Shown: positions 52,851 to 64,000 of the stretch, in pieces | Numbering within the stretch: the first letter of the stretch is position 1 | How the letters are laid out: each line of letters starts with the position of its first letter | Source: Holothuria scabra | Lineage: Eukaryota > Echinodermata > Holothuroidea > Aspidochirotida > Holothuriidae | DNA length: 64,000 nucleotides | Assembly (NCBI GenBank): GCA_037179385.1 | Contig: CM074179.1 | Coordinates: 37,995,224 to 38,059,223, forward strand | Direction of reading: 5' to 3' | Notes under the pieces: model-generated | Told to the model about the DNA's origin: nothing | What the model saw: only the letters and a program-made list of their open reading frames with translations | Databases searched by the model: none | Made by a program: the position numbers and the translations under genes

Positions 52851-53190
52851 ACATTTTCTATAGAAATTTCTATGGTCCTTCTAAAATAAAAATCTATAGA
52901 ATCTCTATAGAATCCTATAGAGTTTCTTCAGAGAAGCTTTTAAGAAAATCTTTAAAACTCATTAGAACCCCGAAAGAAACCCCATAAAGGTTCTTTAGAA
53001 AGGTGGGCCACTTTTCCGAAGAAACTCCATAGGTTTCTAAAGAAACTTATAATTTTCTTTAGAGAATTAGTGGGGTTCTGAAGAAGCTGTATAGAGGTTC
53101 TATAGATAACGTATAGAGGATCTATACAAACAGTTTAGAGGTTCTATAGAAAATCGGCCTCTTTTCTTAAGAGATTCTATAGAAATTGTT
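52851..53190. mobile_element. Foldback-like element of TTCTATAGAA words
   Basis: A 340-base block packed with the self-complementary word TTCTATAGAA and variants (TCTATAGAATC, GGTTCTATAG, TTTCTAAAGAAAC). Left and right halves are rough inverted copies, for example GGGCCACTTTTCCGAAGAAACTC and ATCGGCCTCTTTTCTTAAGAGATTC in opposed context. No coding capacity. Confidence 0.55.
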
Positions 53191-53579
53191 TGAAAGTTTT
53201 ATGGTTGAAAGGCTGCAATTTGATATTACAGATTTAGAGAAACTGACCATTCAGCACCCTAAGCATAAGGTGCATGAAATTTTGCATCCAAGATGATATA
53301 ACCTCTTCCCCCATCCCCTACGTCTCGGGAAAGACAACCGGAGCCTTCTTTTACATTGAAACAGGCACGTTGCAACAAACAGACAACTCAAACCGGCCGG
53401 AAAAAAACACAAACGCCAACATGCAAAACGTGGAAAACAAAGGTCTGTGACAACGGAAAGGACGCACTAACCCACCCCAACACCCAAACAACCCGCCAAG
53501 TCACCCACAACGCCCTTTAACATCAACCCAACACCAACTCCCAAGACAACAAAACCCAAGAACATCCCACAACACCCTT

Positions 53580-53757
53580 CAAGGCCACTCCACGGTCGGA
53601 GGCAACACCTGTCCCCGAAGGCAACACCACTCCCGAAAGCAACACGACGCCCGAAGGCATCACCACGCCCGAAGGCAACAACACGCCCGAAGGCATCAAC
53701 ACGCCCAAAGGCAACAACACGCTCAAAGGCAACAAAACGCCCAAAGGCAACAACAAT
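53580..53757 (+). repeat. 18-base minisatellite
   Basis: About nine units of CACGCCCGAAGGCAACAA with AAAGG and CATCAA variants. As 18 is six codons the array is open on the minus strand in two frames (53467-53799), giving VAFGRG-type repeats. Taken as non-coding DNA. Confidence 0.85.
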
Positions 53758-53949
53758 GGGAGGAGGCTGCAACCTTGGTCCCACATCCAGGAAAGTCATG
53801 CATAGTCATACATATATATGATAGTATAATACATGTACAAATCAATGACTATACACTCTTGTTGGTATATGTCATTTTAAGGGCATAAGGTAAAAAGTTT
53901 AGTAAACAGTGTTCAAAATTTTCGACAGTCTTCTTTTCTGTTCAACTTG

Positions 53950-54045
53950 TACATTCGGTCTCGGTCTTGAATTCTGTCCCTGGTCTTGGTCTCGCCCTCG
54001 ACACCTTCTGGTCTCTGTCTTGGTCTCGGTCTCAGTCTCGTATGT
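53950..54045 (+). repeat. GGTCTC-type simple repeat
   Basis: Imperfect six-base repeats (CTCGGT, CTTGGT, CTCAGT) over about 95 bases. Confidence 0.8.
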
Positions 54046-55615
54046 GCCGGTCTAGACTACAACCCGGGCAAGAGTATCGAAGGGGGTCTACACCGGCTAT
54101 TTCATACTGTATTCCAGTTTGACAGATAAATTTCAGTATTCATGTGTATAGCAAGATGAAAAATTACAAGTTTAAGACCGCCTTTGCGTCCTATAATGTT
54201 GAGCTATTTAGACAAAGTGCATGTCTTAGAAATATAACAATCAGTCCACTTTTCAACTTCATGTTAATAAGCTACTAAATGACAAGTGTTATTTCTTTTG
54301 TTTATATTCCCATTTCTTAGATTGCTAAGAAACGGTCTAATCTTAAATTTTTATTTTTTTTATATGCATTATACAGTCTATAGAAATAGGTTCATCTCTA
54401 AATTTTGCATTCCACTATGAACATGATGAAATTGGTTTTTGGGTATACAAGAAATGGATAAAAAGTGTTCAGCTGTATGTCGTGAAAAAATGTAGTTTTA
54501 TCAACGTTCCAGACATTTCGAAATGTTTTAGAGTTTTGTAAATTACAGCAAAGTATTTTGTGAGAAGCTCGTATTAACACATGCACAATAACAACTGCTA
54601 CCAAAACATGATCCATCAAAGCGGGGAGGAAATCATACGTGTACATAGACGGGTTGGTTAGTTAGTTGGATACGGCTTACTTTAAAGACACACCAATACG
54701 AATATTTTATGTAGCGTCATCTAGACAGAACAATTCAAGTCTATCCGTTAAGTCACATTTTTACAGGCGGGATATACCGTGAGCATATTCTACATTTCAT
54801 ATTGGACACCAGTCAGTGTTTCCGGCAGAGATGGAAAGGGGGAATTTGTCACCTCCCCCCTTCCCCCTTTTTGAAAAGTTTCCAAAAGGAGGTGAGTAAA
54901 CTTACACAAATAAATGGCCTTTAAATTGCACCTTACAGGGGCCTAAAAGCAAGATTTTTTCCCCTGAATCCACTTGTAACTGACTGTGTCCCAGGACAGA
55001 ATTATTGGACTTGGGGTTTAGTGGTAATCAAGTTATCAATCCCCACCCCTCTTTGTGTTTTGGGCGGAATCCCTGTTAGTGACTAATTGTTCGTTCACAC
55101 CATTGAGCTGTTAGGATAGGTTAAGTTAAATGTAGTTTAACGGTCTAGAAAATAGCCAATTGGAAGATGTTACACGGCCGTCACCAGAGAGGGGTGCGAA
55201 GGGTGCGAAGGCACTCCCCTCCAGACCTGCGCCCCCAAAAAGTTGGGGGAGGGGCGTCGCCGCCGGGTGTAGAGATTTTTTTTTTAAATGCGGTCCTAGT
55301 TCCAGCCCCCCCCCCCCCAGATTTTCTTCAGGTCCCAAAGATTTTTTGGCCTCCTGATAAAATAATTGAGAAAAAAATAAAGTGTTTGAACGGGAGAACA
55401 CTTTGAAGTATTCCCTTCAAAAAAGCAAATAAATAAAATGTGTAACAATTAATAAAACATGCATGAATTAGTGAAAAACACATTATGTGTGACTTTTTAA
55501 AGTTAAGACTCTTTCTGCGTTTCGATGGCTGGTTGATTTACTGAAAACAAGTCAATCATGCACTGGGGGGCTTTTCTTATACCATTCCTATAATTTATCC
55601 TACACAAAATATGTC
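54046..55615. other. No gene seen
   Basis: Spacer with homopolymer runs (poly-C near 55309, poly-T near 55270) and repeats of GGGTGCGAAG near 55193. Overlapping ORFs on both strands at 55126-55406 arise from the GC-rich repeat. Confidence 0.5.
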
Positions 55616-55620
55616 TTCAA

Positions 55621-55914
55621 GGCCCTGTTCTCTCACCCCAAGCAGTACCAATTCTCCTAACCTTCTAACTTAAGCTCCTCCCACAATTGTCTGAAATTCA
55701 TCCTCTTCCAGGGACAATCTCAGTTGATTGCTTCGAGACGAGTTCAGAAAAGCTCAATGTTTATAAACAAAACACTCTCAGTACAGTTCATGGTGTGTAA
55801 TAAAAGCTTTGGTACTCTGTATTGTTTGAATTAGCTGTCAATCGAGGAGCTGAGCCAATGGAGAATTTCAGTACACCCTACCAAAGTTGTGGTTTGGGGT
55901 GAGAGGATTGGCCC
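55621..55914 (-). mobile_element. MITE with TTYAA flanks, copy 2
   Basis: Inverted relative to 3294-3588 and of almost the same length (294 bases). Left flank TTCAA (55616-55620), right flank TTTAA (55915-55919). Ends GGCCCTGTTCTCTCACCCC and the complement of GGGCCAATCCTCTCACCCC form a good inverted repeat. Confidence 0.7.
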
Positions 55915-55919
55915 TTTAA

Positions 55920-56749
55920 AGTGAAGGGTGCCTTCGAATAATTCTTCCCATCCATCCCTAACAAGCAGGCCTATGTCGTGCCTCACTCCTTCCCATGACA
56001 AGTGCCACTGTAGAACGATTTCTTCAACAAGTTCTCTTTTTACTAGTTGGTACTGGGGTCCGGGCGGATTTGTAAATGTTCACAAGGTCCACATTTCATG
56101 TGTTTCCCGCATGGTCCATACTTCGGATTTGCGGTTTATATTTTTTGAGAGATTTTAATTTTGAGATATATTAATTATGACTAGGTAATATACCGATGAA
56201 TGAAAAAATACTGCATCATTTTCCATTTCAACGCCACTGAAAACCGGAAAACATTGTTTCTTTGGTAGTATGTATGTCACGTGTAAAGTCTCTACCGCAA
56301 AGAATAAAAATGAGTATTTTGAAAATTTTCGTGTTCCCCAAATAGGAAATTAAAAAACGTAGGTCTATAATCAGTTCAAAGTTTTGCCAAACATAGCACC
56401 GTTTTGCATAGAGCAAATATAACGCAAAGGAAGTTTCTCAGAGGGGGACACAACTAATTTTGGTTTCCCTATTGAAGCTGGAATCTATTCAAATATTGCC
56501 GCATTTTCGATCTACGTTCTCCTGAATTTCACAATTTTTCCCAAGAGAAAGGGAGATGCCGGTTCCCTTCAGTCTCATCCCCAGGGCCATGGCACAGATC
56601 TGAAATGCCCAGATTTTGGGTCCCCAAAAAGGGTATGTATTAAAACTTTTCATAGATTGATTTTTTTATTCACAGTTTTTGAGAAGTGGCAGACATGAGA
56701 TTCGTATTTCAAGGCTGCGCACAACCGGCTTAAAACACGTGGGAAGTGC
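55920..56749. other. No gene seen
   Basis: AT-rich sequence with short ORFs only. Confidence 0.5.
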
Positions 56750-57005
56750 CGTTTCCAGCCATCTGGAGGATTTGTAAAACCCAAAATTTTCTTGCACGCT
56801 CCGCGCAAATCGATGGTGGCGCTCCGCTTAGAAAGTCTTGCCGCGCCTAACCCTCGAAGGTACCAGGCGCCCACTTATTTCCTAGGCCCCCGAAAATTCC
56901 ATCCTAGCTACGCCACTGCCAGTCATACCAAAGAATCTAAAAAGGGACCTAATGCCGTTGTACGTGGTGCTTGGCATAAGCAATGGAGTAGGGGAAACAA
57001 TAACT
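56750..57005 (+). repeat. Dispersed-repeat end joined to a SINE tail
   Basis: GCACGCTCCGCGCAAATCGA and GGCGCTCCGCTTAGAAAGTC belong to the family at 16258 and 43050. It ends at CTAGCTACGCCACTGCC and is followed directly by a SINE tail (TCATACCAAAGAATCTAA, GTACGTGGTGCTTGGCATAA). Confidence 0.55.
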
Positions 57006-57860
57006 AACTAGCTACCGAATCCTTCGCAAATTTAGCAATACAACACTGTGGCCTAGTTATAGTCTAGCCCAGGTGCCAGTTTTTCTTTTCACAGGAATCA
57101 GTCATTTCATCCAAGTTGTGTGTAAGTGTAAAACAGTTTATATTTTAAAGTGCCAGTCAAGACATTGGTTCATAATAACAGACTCCTTACTGGAGGAGTG
57201 AACCAAGCTAGGTCCGACTAAATTTTGAACTGTGAGTGTTTCATACTTAATACAGTTGCAATTGTGTTAGGGGTCAAATTTATTTGTGAGTTAATAATTC
57301 ATATGTTTTCAAGGAGAATATAATGATTACAATTATTAATCGCCATCCCAGAAACAGTTAATCCTACGCCTGAATTTCCTCTCTTGGTATGCACCAGATT
57401 GCGCAATTTTAAGTTGAAAAATCCCAAAGCTCCCTACCATGGGAGGTCCCCCTCCCATGCCCACTCCCTTCTGCTTCTTTGTGGCCTCGTTCACAACAAT
57501 TTCCTCACTCACATGCTCGAATTTCAAAACGCACCCCCCCCCCCCCTTTGAAAAAAGCTGGTGACGCACCTGTGTTAGGAAGGAGACAAAACAGTCATAG
57601 CTGTTTCATCTGTTTTTACTTAAGAACGTAGTTTTCCCACTCAATACCAAGTTTGATATAGGTTCACTTTCGAATTGTAAGGTACTGTCAGTGGCGGCAA
57701 CCAAAATAATGTGGGGAATACGGGCAAAAGGATTATCTTGCCGCAGACCTTTCAGGAAGCAGCGCGAAACCAAGCCCGGGAGCTTTGAGGTTTAAGCATA
57801 CCTCTGGATAAATGATTTAAATCTCTGGAGATGTATATTTTAAATTTTTCGGTTAACTCA

Positions 57861-57930
57861 TAACGTATAACGTACAACTTAAAGCATAGCGTATAACTCA
57901 TAGAATAACGTATAACTCATAACGTTTGCG
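57861..57930 (+). repeat. Short ATAACGTATAACTCA repeats
   Basis: Three to four imperfect units of 15-25 bases. The sequence from 57006 to 57860 before it contains a poly-C run (57533) and no supported gene. Confidence 0.6.
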
Positions 57931-58046
57931 GCGAAAGTGGTGTGCAAGCTCCTCGGTAGAGCCGCCGCTAGGTACTGATGAATTTCCCGTCATTCAACAG
58001 GATTTCGCCCTTTTATTCGGGTCTGATATAGTTAGTTAAATGGTGT

Positions 58047-58275
58047 TTTACAGCCCAGTTTCCAGTCAATTGGCTCAATACGAACCGGCCACGCCCTTTT
58101 TTCAGTTGTGGCTCACTGGCTTGTTTTCCATACTCCATTGCTTATGCTGACAGCAAGTACAATGATTGGTCTCGTTTTTAAAATTTTCGGTATAACCCGG
58201 CCAGGACTGATCTCGAACTCCCAACCTACCGACTGCATGACGGATGCTCTAACTACTCGACCCATGCAGTCGGTC
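58047..58275 (-). mobile_element. tRNA-derived SINE, most complete copy
   Basis: On the minus strand: an A box-like GTCGAGTAGTTAGAGCATC, a B box GGGAGTTCGAGATC, a linker CTGGCCGGGTTATACCGAA, a body with CAGCATAAGCAATGGAGTA, and the tail CCAATTGACTGGAAACTGGG. It aligns with 3594-3820 along most of its length and can serve as the reference for the fragments elsewhere in the window. Confidence 0.7.
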
Positions 58276-58946
58276 TCACTCCAACTGAGAACAATTGCCT
58301 TTGTTAAAGCATGATTTGCTTTAAAGGTTTCTTATGGACAGGTTTGTCGCGCTTATCTTGAATGATACAAAAGTAGTTTTCAACAAAAAAAAAAGTTCCT
58401 TTCATTCTGTTGTAAGTTTTGTTTTAGTCTAAATCATTTTGTTAAATTTTGCCACTTTCCCGGATAACTTTTTAGCATATCTGAAATGTACTTTGGGATA
58501 AATTTGTCCAAATATATTGTGGGAAATACAATTGATTGTTACCAGTAAGTTTCTAACATTTACATGACGGCTGGTAACGAAAACCTAATTTAAATAATTT
58601 TGAAGTGTTGAAGGGTGTGCCTTCGCATTGACATTTTGTCAATGCATCAGTGATTCCAATTGACTTAGGCATTAAGATTAGGAATTTTGTGACAAAGGGC
58701 ATGATTTTTTTCCGCAACAAGCTTTGAACCTGTAAAATGATGTATTTCTTGAAAGAGGAAGTTATTTAGGAGAAACACTATTATAAATATACAATGCCTC
58801 TTTTTGTACACTTGTTAAGGGGTTTTAGCTTGGTTTCTTCTGACTATACAATCCTGTTTGGTTACAAACTCATCTGCATGACCGGGGTAGCATACAGGTT
58901 CATGAATCTATAATTAATAGGCATAGACAAGTTGATGTGATAAATA
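58276..58946. other. No gene seen
   Basis: AT-rich spacer between the SINE and the foldback element; no recognisable feature. Confidence 0.5.
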
Positions 58947-59368
58947 CACTCTCAAATCAAAAGAGTGAACTTATGCACTCTTTGATCGAGTGAAAAGTGT
59001 TAATTCACTCCATGAGAGTGATGATTCACTTCAAGAGGAGTGAAGTTCCCTCCAAAAAGAGTGAAGTTCACTCCAAAAAGAGTGAAATTCCTTTAAAACA
59101 AGCAAAGTTTCACTCTTGATGGAGTGATCACCGTGATAGCTCTTAAAAAAGAGCGATCATTGCAGGCACTCGTGGAAGAGTGAATTTTCCCTCTTCATCT
59201 AGTGAATTTCACTCTTTTTGGAGTGAAATTCACTCTTTTTTGGTTGAACTTAACTCTTTTTGGAGGGAACTTCACTCCTCTTGGAGTGAATCATCACTCT
59301 AATGGAGTGAATTTACACTTTTCACTCGATCGAAGAGTGAATAAGTTCACTCTTTTGATTTTAGAATG
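58947..59368. mobile_element. GAGTGAA foldback element, copy 2
   Basis: A 422-base near-palindrome, same family as 3821-4200. Starts CACTCTCAAATCAAAAGAG and ends with the complement. It has the same central hairpin (AGCTCTT/AAGAGCGATC, near 59137-59160) and the phrase CATTGCAGGCACTCGTGGAA. It is longer than copy 1 through extra GAGTGAA units. The ORF at 59202-59651 begins inside it and is not a gene. Confidence 0.8.
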
Positions 59369-60210
59369 TAGGTCGTACATGGACAATCGGCGATTGTTGT
59401 TTCAACAAAAATGTGTACAATTATATGGATTGCCGTATTTCAGTTGGGGGGGGGGGATATACGGAATACTTCTCCTTGAATTTATTCCGAGAGAAATTCA
59501 AGTTGCAAACAACCATTTGTGTTTATGTTTTTACGGGAGGTACTCGGATCATTGTATTTTTTTGGTGAAGAAGGGAAAGGTATCTAAATTTGTCCGCTTG
59601 TTTGTAGAAAATTTTTTCCGTTTCAGTTTAGTCATCAAATTAGTCAACTAATATGAGCCTGTGAACTCGAGCTATTTAGAAAGTGATTTGCATCATAAAT
59701 ACTTGATCATTTCGTAGTAAAAAGTGGTTCTTGTGTATAATTTGTATCATAAAACTGTTTGGGGTTTTTAAAAGTAGTTATATTTCAGCGTTGTCATTTA
59801 ATGGACTTTTTTGCTTGCTGCGTGTTTTATTTCACCGGCTTACCTCCTAAGGGACACATGGGCGCACCTTGCAAATAACAGTTCTTCTACAGGTATCAAA
59901 TAATGAATGTCCCGTTTCAAATGCGATGCATTACAATATAAAGCGGATACCTCAGGATGCAGGAAAAGTTTTTCTATTTATTTAGATCAATTTATAACAG
60001 AGTACTGCAAATATAATAGACCTAAGCAACCGTTCTGTGTCTGTGGAAAAGGAGAAACCCTGAAGATAAACCCAGCATAATTTCCCTTTTAAACAAATTT
60101 ATGATTCAGTATTCTTACTTAACAGTGATAGCCTACCACCATTGCAGGCGATCACTGGGACGGGTAGGACCCCCCCCCCCCAATATCTTTTAAATAAGCA
60201 TCGTATCACA
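59369..60210. other. No gene seen
   Basis: Contains a poly-G run at 59447 and a poly-C run near 60170; no other structure. Confidence 0.5.
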
Positions 60211-60211
60211 G

Positions 60212-61548
60212 GTCTTCCCAAAATTTGAGACACAAAGAAAAAATATATGTCGCCGATTCACTTGTTTGCTTTAATCAGAAGACTAGTCAATAGAAGTGCC
60301 ATTGATTTGACATAAATATTTTAGGTTCGGATATTAAATTTTAAAGTTTAGGTATCCTTATTTAACAAACTAAACATCATTGCAATCTGAGTTGCGCGTT
60401 TGGTGTATGGCAGGAAACTCATGAACAGTGGTGTAGCAACGGGGTGGTGTTGGGGGTTGAGCCCCACATTAACCAATCTTGAAATGCAAAAAACACCTAC
60501 ATTAGAGTTTTTCCTATTTCCTAAGTCTTTTTCCTCGTGTTCTAATCCTGCCCCACCGGCACAATCCTGAATATCTATGAGTCGTGCCCATACGCATGAG
60601 CAATTTTTTCAGCTATCCTTTTTTGTAATTTATACAATTCCTGTTATTATTACATTTGTGTTGTAGAAATACAGAAATAATTGTATTTCATTGATAAACG
60701 GCTTGGTTGATTCAGTGAAACAGCCCAGGCTATTTCTTCTAGTAGATTTTTAGAAAGCGTATGTGATTATGTGTTTTCAGCAGAAGCGACTGTAAAATTA
60801 TCAATGACAGATAGTAGCCTACATGAAATCGTATGTGATATGACGGTCAAATTTTACAGTGTAACTAACTGCGGGTACAGTTTTTAAAGAGGGTGACATT
60901 GTCCGACTCTCATACATGTACCCTCTGACTTAGTATAATATACGTGTACATTAATTGTTTTAGTGTGTCAGTAAGAGTGTATTGAAACTGGTTAAGTAAT
61001 CAACTGCATTTATTATTTTGATCGTTATATCTAACATCTGATTTGATGTAAATAACAAACCAGACCTTAATCTTTATAAGCAACATGGACACTTGTAATA
61101 AAATTTATGTTTAATTATCTCAAACAAGAAATGTCAGAAGAAATGTTTTTATTGCTACTTGTTTCGAAAGCCGTTAACTTGAGACGAAAACTTACTAGCC
61201 TAAAGAACGTCGTACAAAAAAGGATTTTGGGGACAAAACTTGGGTGTAGCAAGAGGTTCAATATGTGTAATGAAGAACTAATTATTTGTCAGGATCCTAT
61301 TACAGTCATGAATGCATGCAATTTGATCTGATAGCATTTTAAATTTTCATGATGAATTGGTCACGAAAAAATTATACACTTGATTTCCTTCCATGCTCAA
61401 TAACACAACTTGATGATTGACAGACAGTTATTTTCCATGCATAGACATGTAATCCAGTTCAAGAAACCCTAGCCACAGTATGCAGAGCATGCAGAGGGGG
61501 TTTTGATTACAATCCTGGCCAAAGACCTATGTAAATTTTTTGTAACCT
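60212..61548 (+). repeat. ~1.3 kb direct repeat, left copy
   Basis: Matches 62671-64000 from GTCTTCCCAAAATTTGAGAC to TTTTTTGTAAC, with point differences and small indels. A 74-codon ORF (61107-61331) lies in it; its counterpart is 63563-63781. Between the copies that ORF differs by seven replacement and three silent codons, no sign of protein constraint. Function unknown; probably a repeat family or local duplication. Confidence 0.85.
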
Positions 61549-62669
61549 AAGTAGCAAAGAAGCTCGGTGAAGTGATATAAGGCCTCCAATGGTGGGTTTT
61601 GAAATTTGATATACCTCACTTGGACAATAGATAACTGAGATTACAAAACCAACTTTTTAACCGGGATCGCAACAGCATGTGTTCCAGTTTTTTTCTTTGT
61701 TTTCAAGGCGAACGTTAGATTTGGGTAGCCTGCTCGCCTAGTGCACCAATGGCATGACGCTTTTCTCGACTCTCACCAGTAGCTAAAATTTGACACTGAT
61801 ATCATGAAATATTAATAATATGCAAATAAAGAAAAAGCTTTAAATGAATATTTGTGATTTATATGATACCAGAATAAAAATTGCAATGTATCTTCCCTCG
61901 AAATATATTATCCCTGGGATTTGCCATGCAAAATGGAAGCAGCGTACTGTTAGTAAATGACAATCTATTCTCGTGCTTTTATGTGGGAGAAATTTGTTGA
62001 TTTCTGCCCACCCCCTCTCGATTCTTGAGAGGGCTAACATAGAAAACAGTGCCATATTTGGAGCGTTTTGAAACACATTTCAATTCACTAAGTTGTCACA
62101 GTGGGGTGTGCCCGTTGCTCATTCCGACTCGTTCAGACTGCTTCCTACTTCCACGGTGACCACGCCTTCATATGTTCCGCTATAATTGACCTGGACTCCA
62201 TAGGTCTTTGTCATTTTTAATACTAAGTGATACTAAACGAGACCATACCCTAGTTCACAGTCCCATAAGAGTGAGAAAGACTGATCACACAATCCTAGCA
62301 AACGTTTGCCCAGCAAAGTGCTACTTAAATCTATAGTATAAAACACCTTTCATGAGCAAGTATTTCTCAGAGGGGAGGGTACAACCCAAATACACCCCGT
62401 CTGATGTTTCTACATTTAACATCATACCATGGGCGTTGTTTTTTTTTTGGGGGGGGGGGGGGGGGGAGACAAGGAGCATGTCCTCACACTTGTTTGAGTT
62501 GAAGGGTTACTAACGTAAAAGTCCCCTTCCACAAATATACATGTAGGTTTTAAAAGGCGTCTCCTACCGATTACTGTCAATTTTCAGTATCAGTAATTTC
62601 ACATTGTTTCCTTTACAAATCTCCAAAATTTTCGCCCGCTCCGCGCTCTTGTAGTTTCATTGTATGACA
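61549..62669. other. Unique sequence between the two direct-repeat copies
   Basis: No supported gene. A poly-T run joined to poly-G lies at 62438-62466 and a GCCCGCTCCGCGCTC phrase of the dispersed family near 62634, immediately before the right repeat copy. Confidence 0.5.
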
Positions 62670-62670
62670 A

Positions 62671-64000
62671 GTCTTCCCAAAATTTGAGACACAAAGAAAA
62701 AATATATGTCGCCGATTCACTTGTTTGCTTTAATCAGTAGACTAGTCAATAGAAGTGCCATTGATTTGACATAAATATTTTAGGTTCGGATATTAAATTT
62801 TAAGGTTTAGCTATCCTTATTTAACAAACTGAACATCAGAGCAATCTGAGTTGCGCGTTTGGTGTATGGCAGGAAACTCATGAACAGTGGTGTAGCAACG
62901 GGGTGGTGTTGGGGGTTTATTCCCTCATAAACCAACCTTGGAATGCAAAAAACACCTACATTAGAGTTTTTCCTTTTTCTTTAGTCTTTTTCCTCATGTT
63001 TTAATCCTGCCCCACCTGCACAATCCTGAATATTTATGAGTCGGGCCCATACGCATGAACAATTTTTTCAGCTATCCTTTTTGTAATATATTACAATTTC
63101 TGTTATTATTACATTTGTGTTGTAGAAATACAGAAAAAATTGTATTTCATTGATATACGTTTTGGTTGATTCAATGGAACATAGCGTATTTCTTCTTGTC
63201 GATTTTCAGGAAGCGTATGTGATTATGTGTTTTCAGCAGAAGCGACTGTAAAATTATCAATGACAGATAGTAGCCTACATTAAATCGTATGTGCTATGAC
63301 GGTCAATTTTTACAGTGTAACTGACTGCGGGTACAGTTTTTAAAGAGGATGACATTGTCCGACTCTCATACATGTACCCTCTGACTTATTATAATATACG
63401 TGTACATTAATTGTTTTAGTGTGTCAGTAAGAATGTATTGAAACTGGTTAAGTTATTAACAGGATTTATTATTTTGATTTTTATATCTTACATCTGATTT
63501 GATGTAAATAGCAAACCAGACGTTAATCTTTATAAGCAACATGGACACCTGTAATAAAATTTATGTTTAACTATCTCAAACAAGAAGTGTCAGAGGAAAT
63601 GTTTTTATTGCTACTTGTTTCGAAAGCCGTTAACTTGAGACGAAAACTTACTAGCCCAAAGAACGTCACACAAAAAAGGATTTTTGGGACAAAACTTGGG
63701 TGTAGCAAGACGTTCAATATGTGTAATGAAGAACTAATTATTTGTCAAGATCCTATTACAGTCATAAATGAATGCATTTGATCTGATAACTTCTTAAATT
63801 TTCATGATGAATTGGTAACGAAAAAATTATACACTTGATTTCCTTCCATGCTCAATAACAGAATTTGATGATTTACAGATAGTAATTTCCCATGCATGGA
63901 CATGTAATCCAGGTCAAGAAACCCTAGCCACTGTATGCAGAGCATTCAGAGGGGGTTTTGATTACAATTCTGACCAACGACCTGTGTAATTTTTTGTAAC
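62671..64000 (+). repeat. ~1.3 kb direct repeat, right copy (runs off the window)
   Basis: Same orientation as 60212-61548, offset about 2.46 kb. The end lies outside the window, so neither the full length nor the number of copies is known. Confidence 0.85.

Noticed and set aside
59202..59651. A 149-codon plus-strand ORF
   Set aside because: Its first part is the foldback element repeat; the similar ORF at 4055-4240 shows that the frame comes from the repeated words.

Overview
The window looks like non-coding, repeat-crowded genomic DNA from a marine deuterostome invertebrate. The best guess is an echinoderm, probably a sea cucumber. The reasons are an AT-rich sequence with almost no long ORFs, spliced exons with canonical GT/AG borders, a NACHT-type innate-immunity exon with a linker of the kind seen in the expanded echinoderm NLR families, a Penelope-like retroelement, tRNA-derived SINEs and many MITE-like elements. 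The species assignment is inference; no database search was possible.

The only convincing host gene lies on the minus strand at about 5.9-13.5 kb. It is a 303-base symmetric exon (13240-13542) encoding a death-fold domain, followed by a large NACHT exon (5898-7597) with intact Walker A and Walker B motifs. The two exons have compatible phases (1 to 1) and would join through a 5.6 kb intron to give a death-fold/NACHT receptor. The first exon and any LRR exon were not found. An antisense 88-codon ORF with one C2H2-like zinc finger (11249-11515) sits inside the intron.

The left flank (1-5.9 kb) holds two piggyBac-like MITEs with TTAA flanks, another MITE type with TTYAA flanks, a SINE copy and a foldback element built of GAGTGAA-type repeats. 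The last three types recur at 55-59 kb.

The middle (31.9-41.5 kb) is a nest of mobile DNA. It contains a tRNA-like sequence with a Pol III terminator, five copies of a ~350-base TA-flanked hairpin MITE (three of them a near-identical triplication), long (TA)n tracts, and a degraded Penelope-like element (33.7-35.7 kb, minus strand) that keeps a YIDD reverse-transcriptase motif, a GIY-YIG endonuclease and ~100-base inverted terminal repeats. A 57-base minisatellite open on both strands follows at 38.8 kb.

The right part (42-64 kb) holds further foldback elements, dispersed repeats, an 18-base minisatellite, SINEs, and a ~1.3 kb sequence present twice (60.2 and 62.7 kb), the second copy running off the window. 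From 13.6 to 31.9 kb no gene could be supported; that stretch could be intergenic or intronic.
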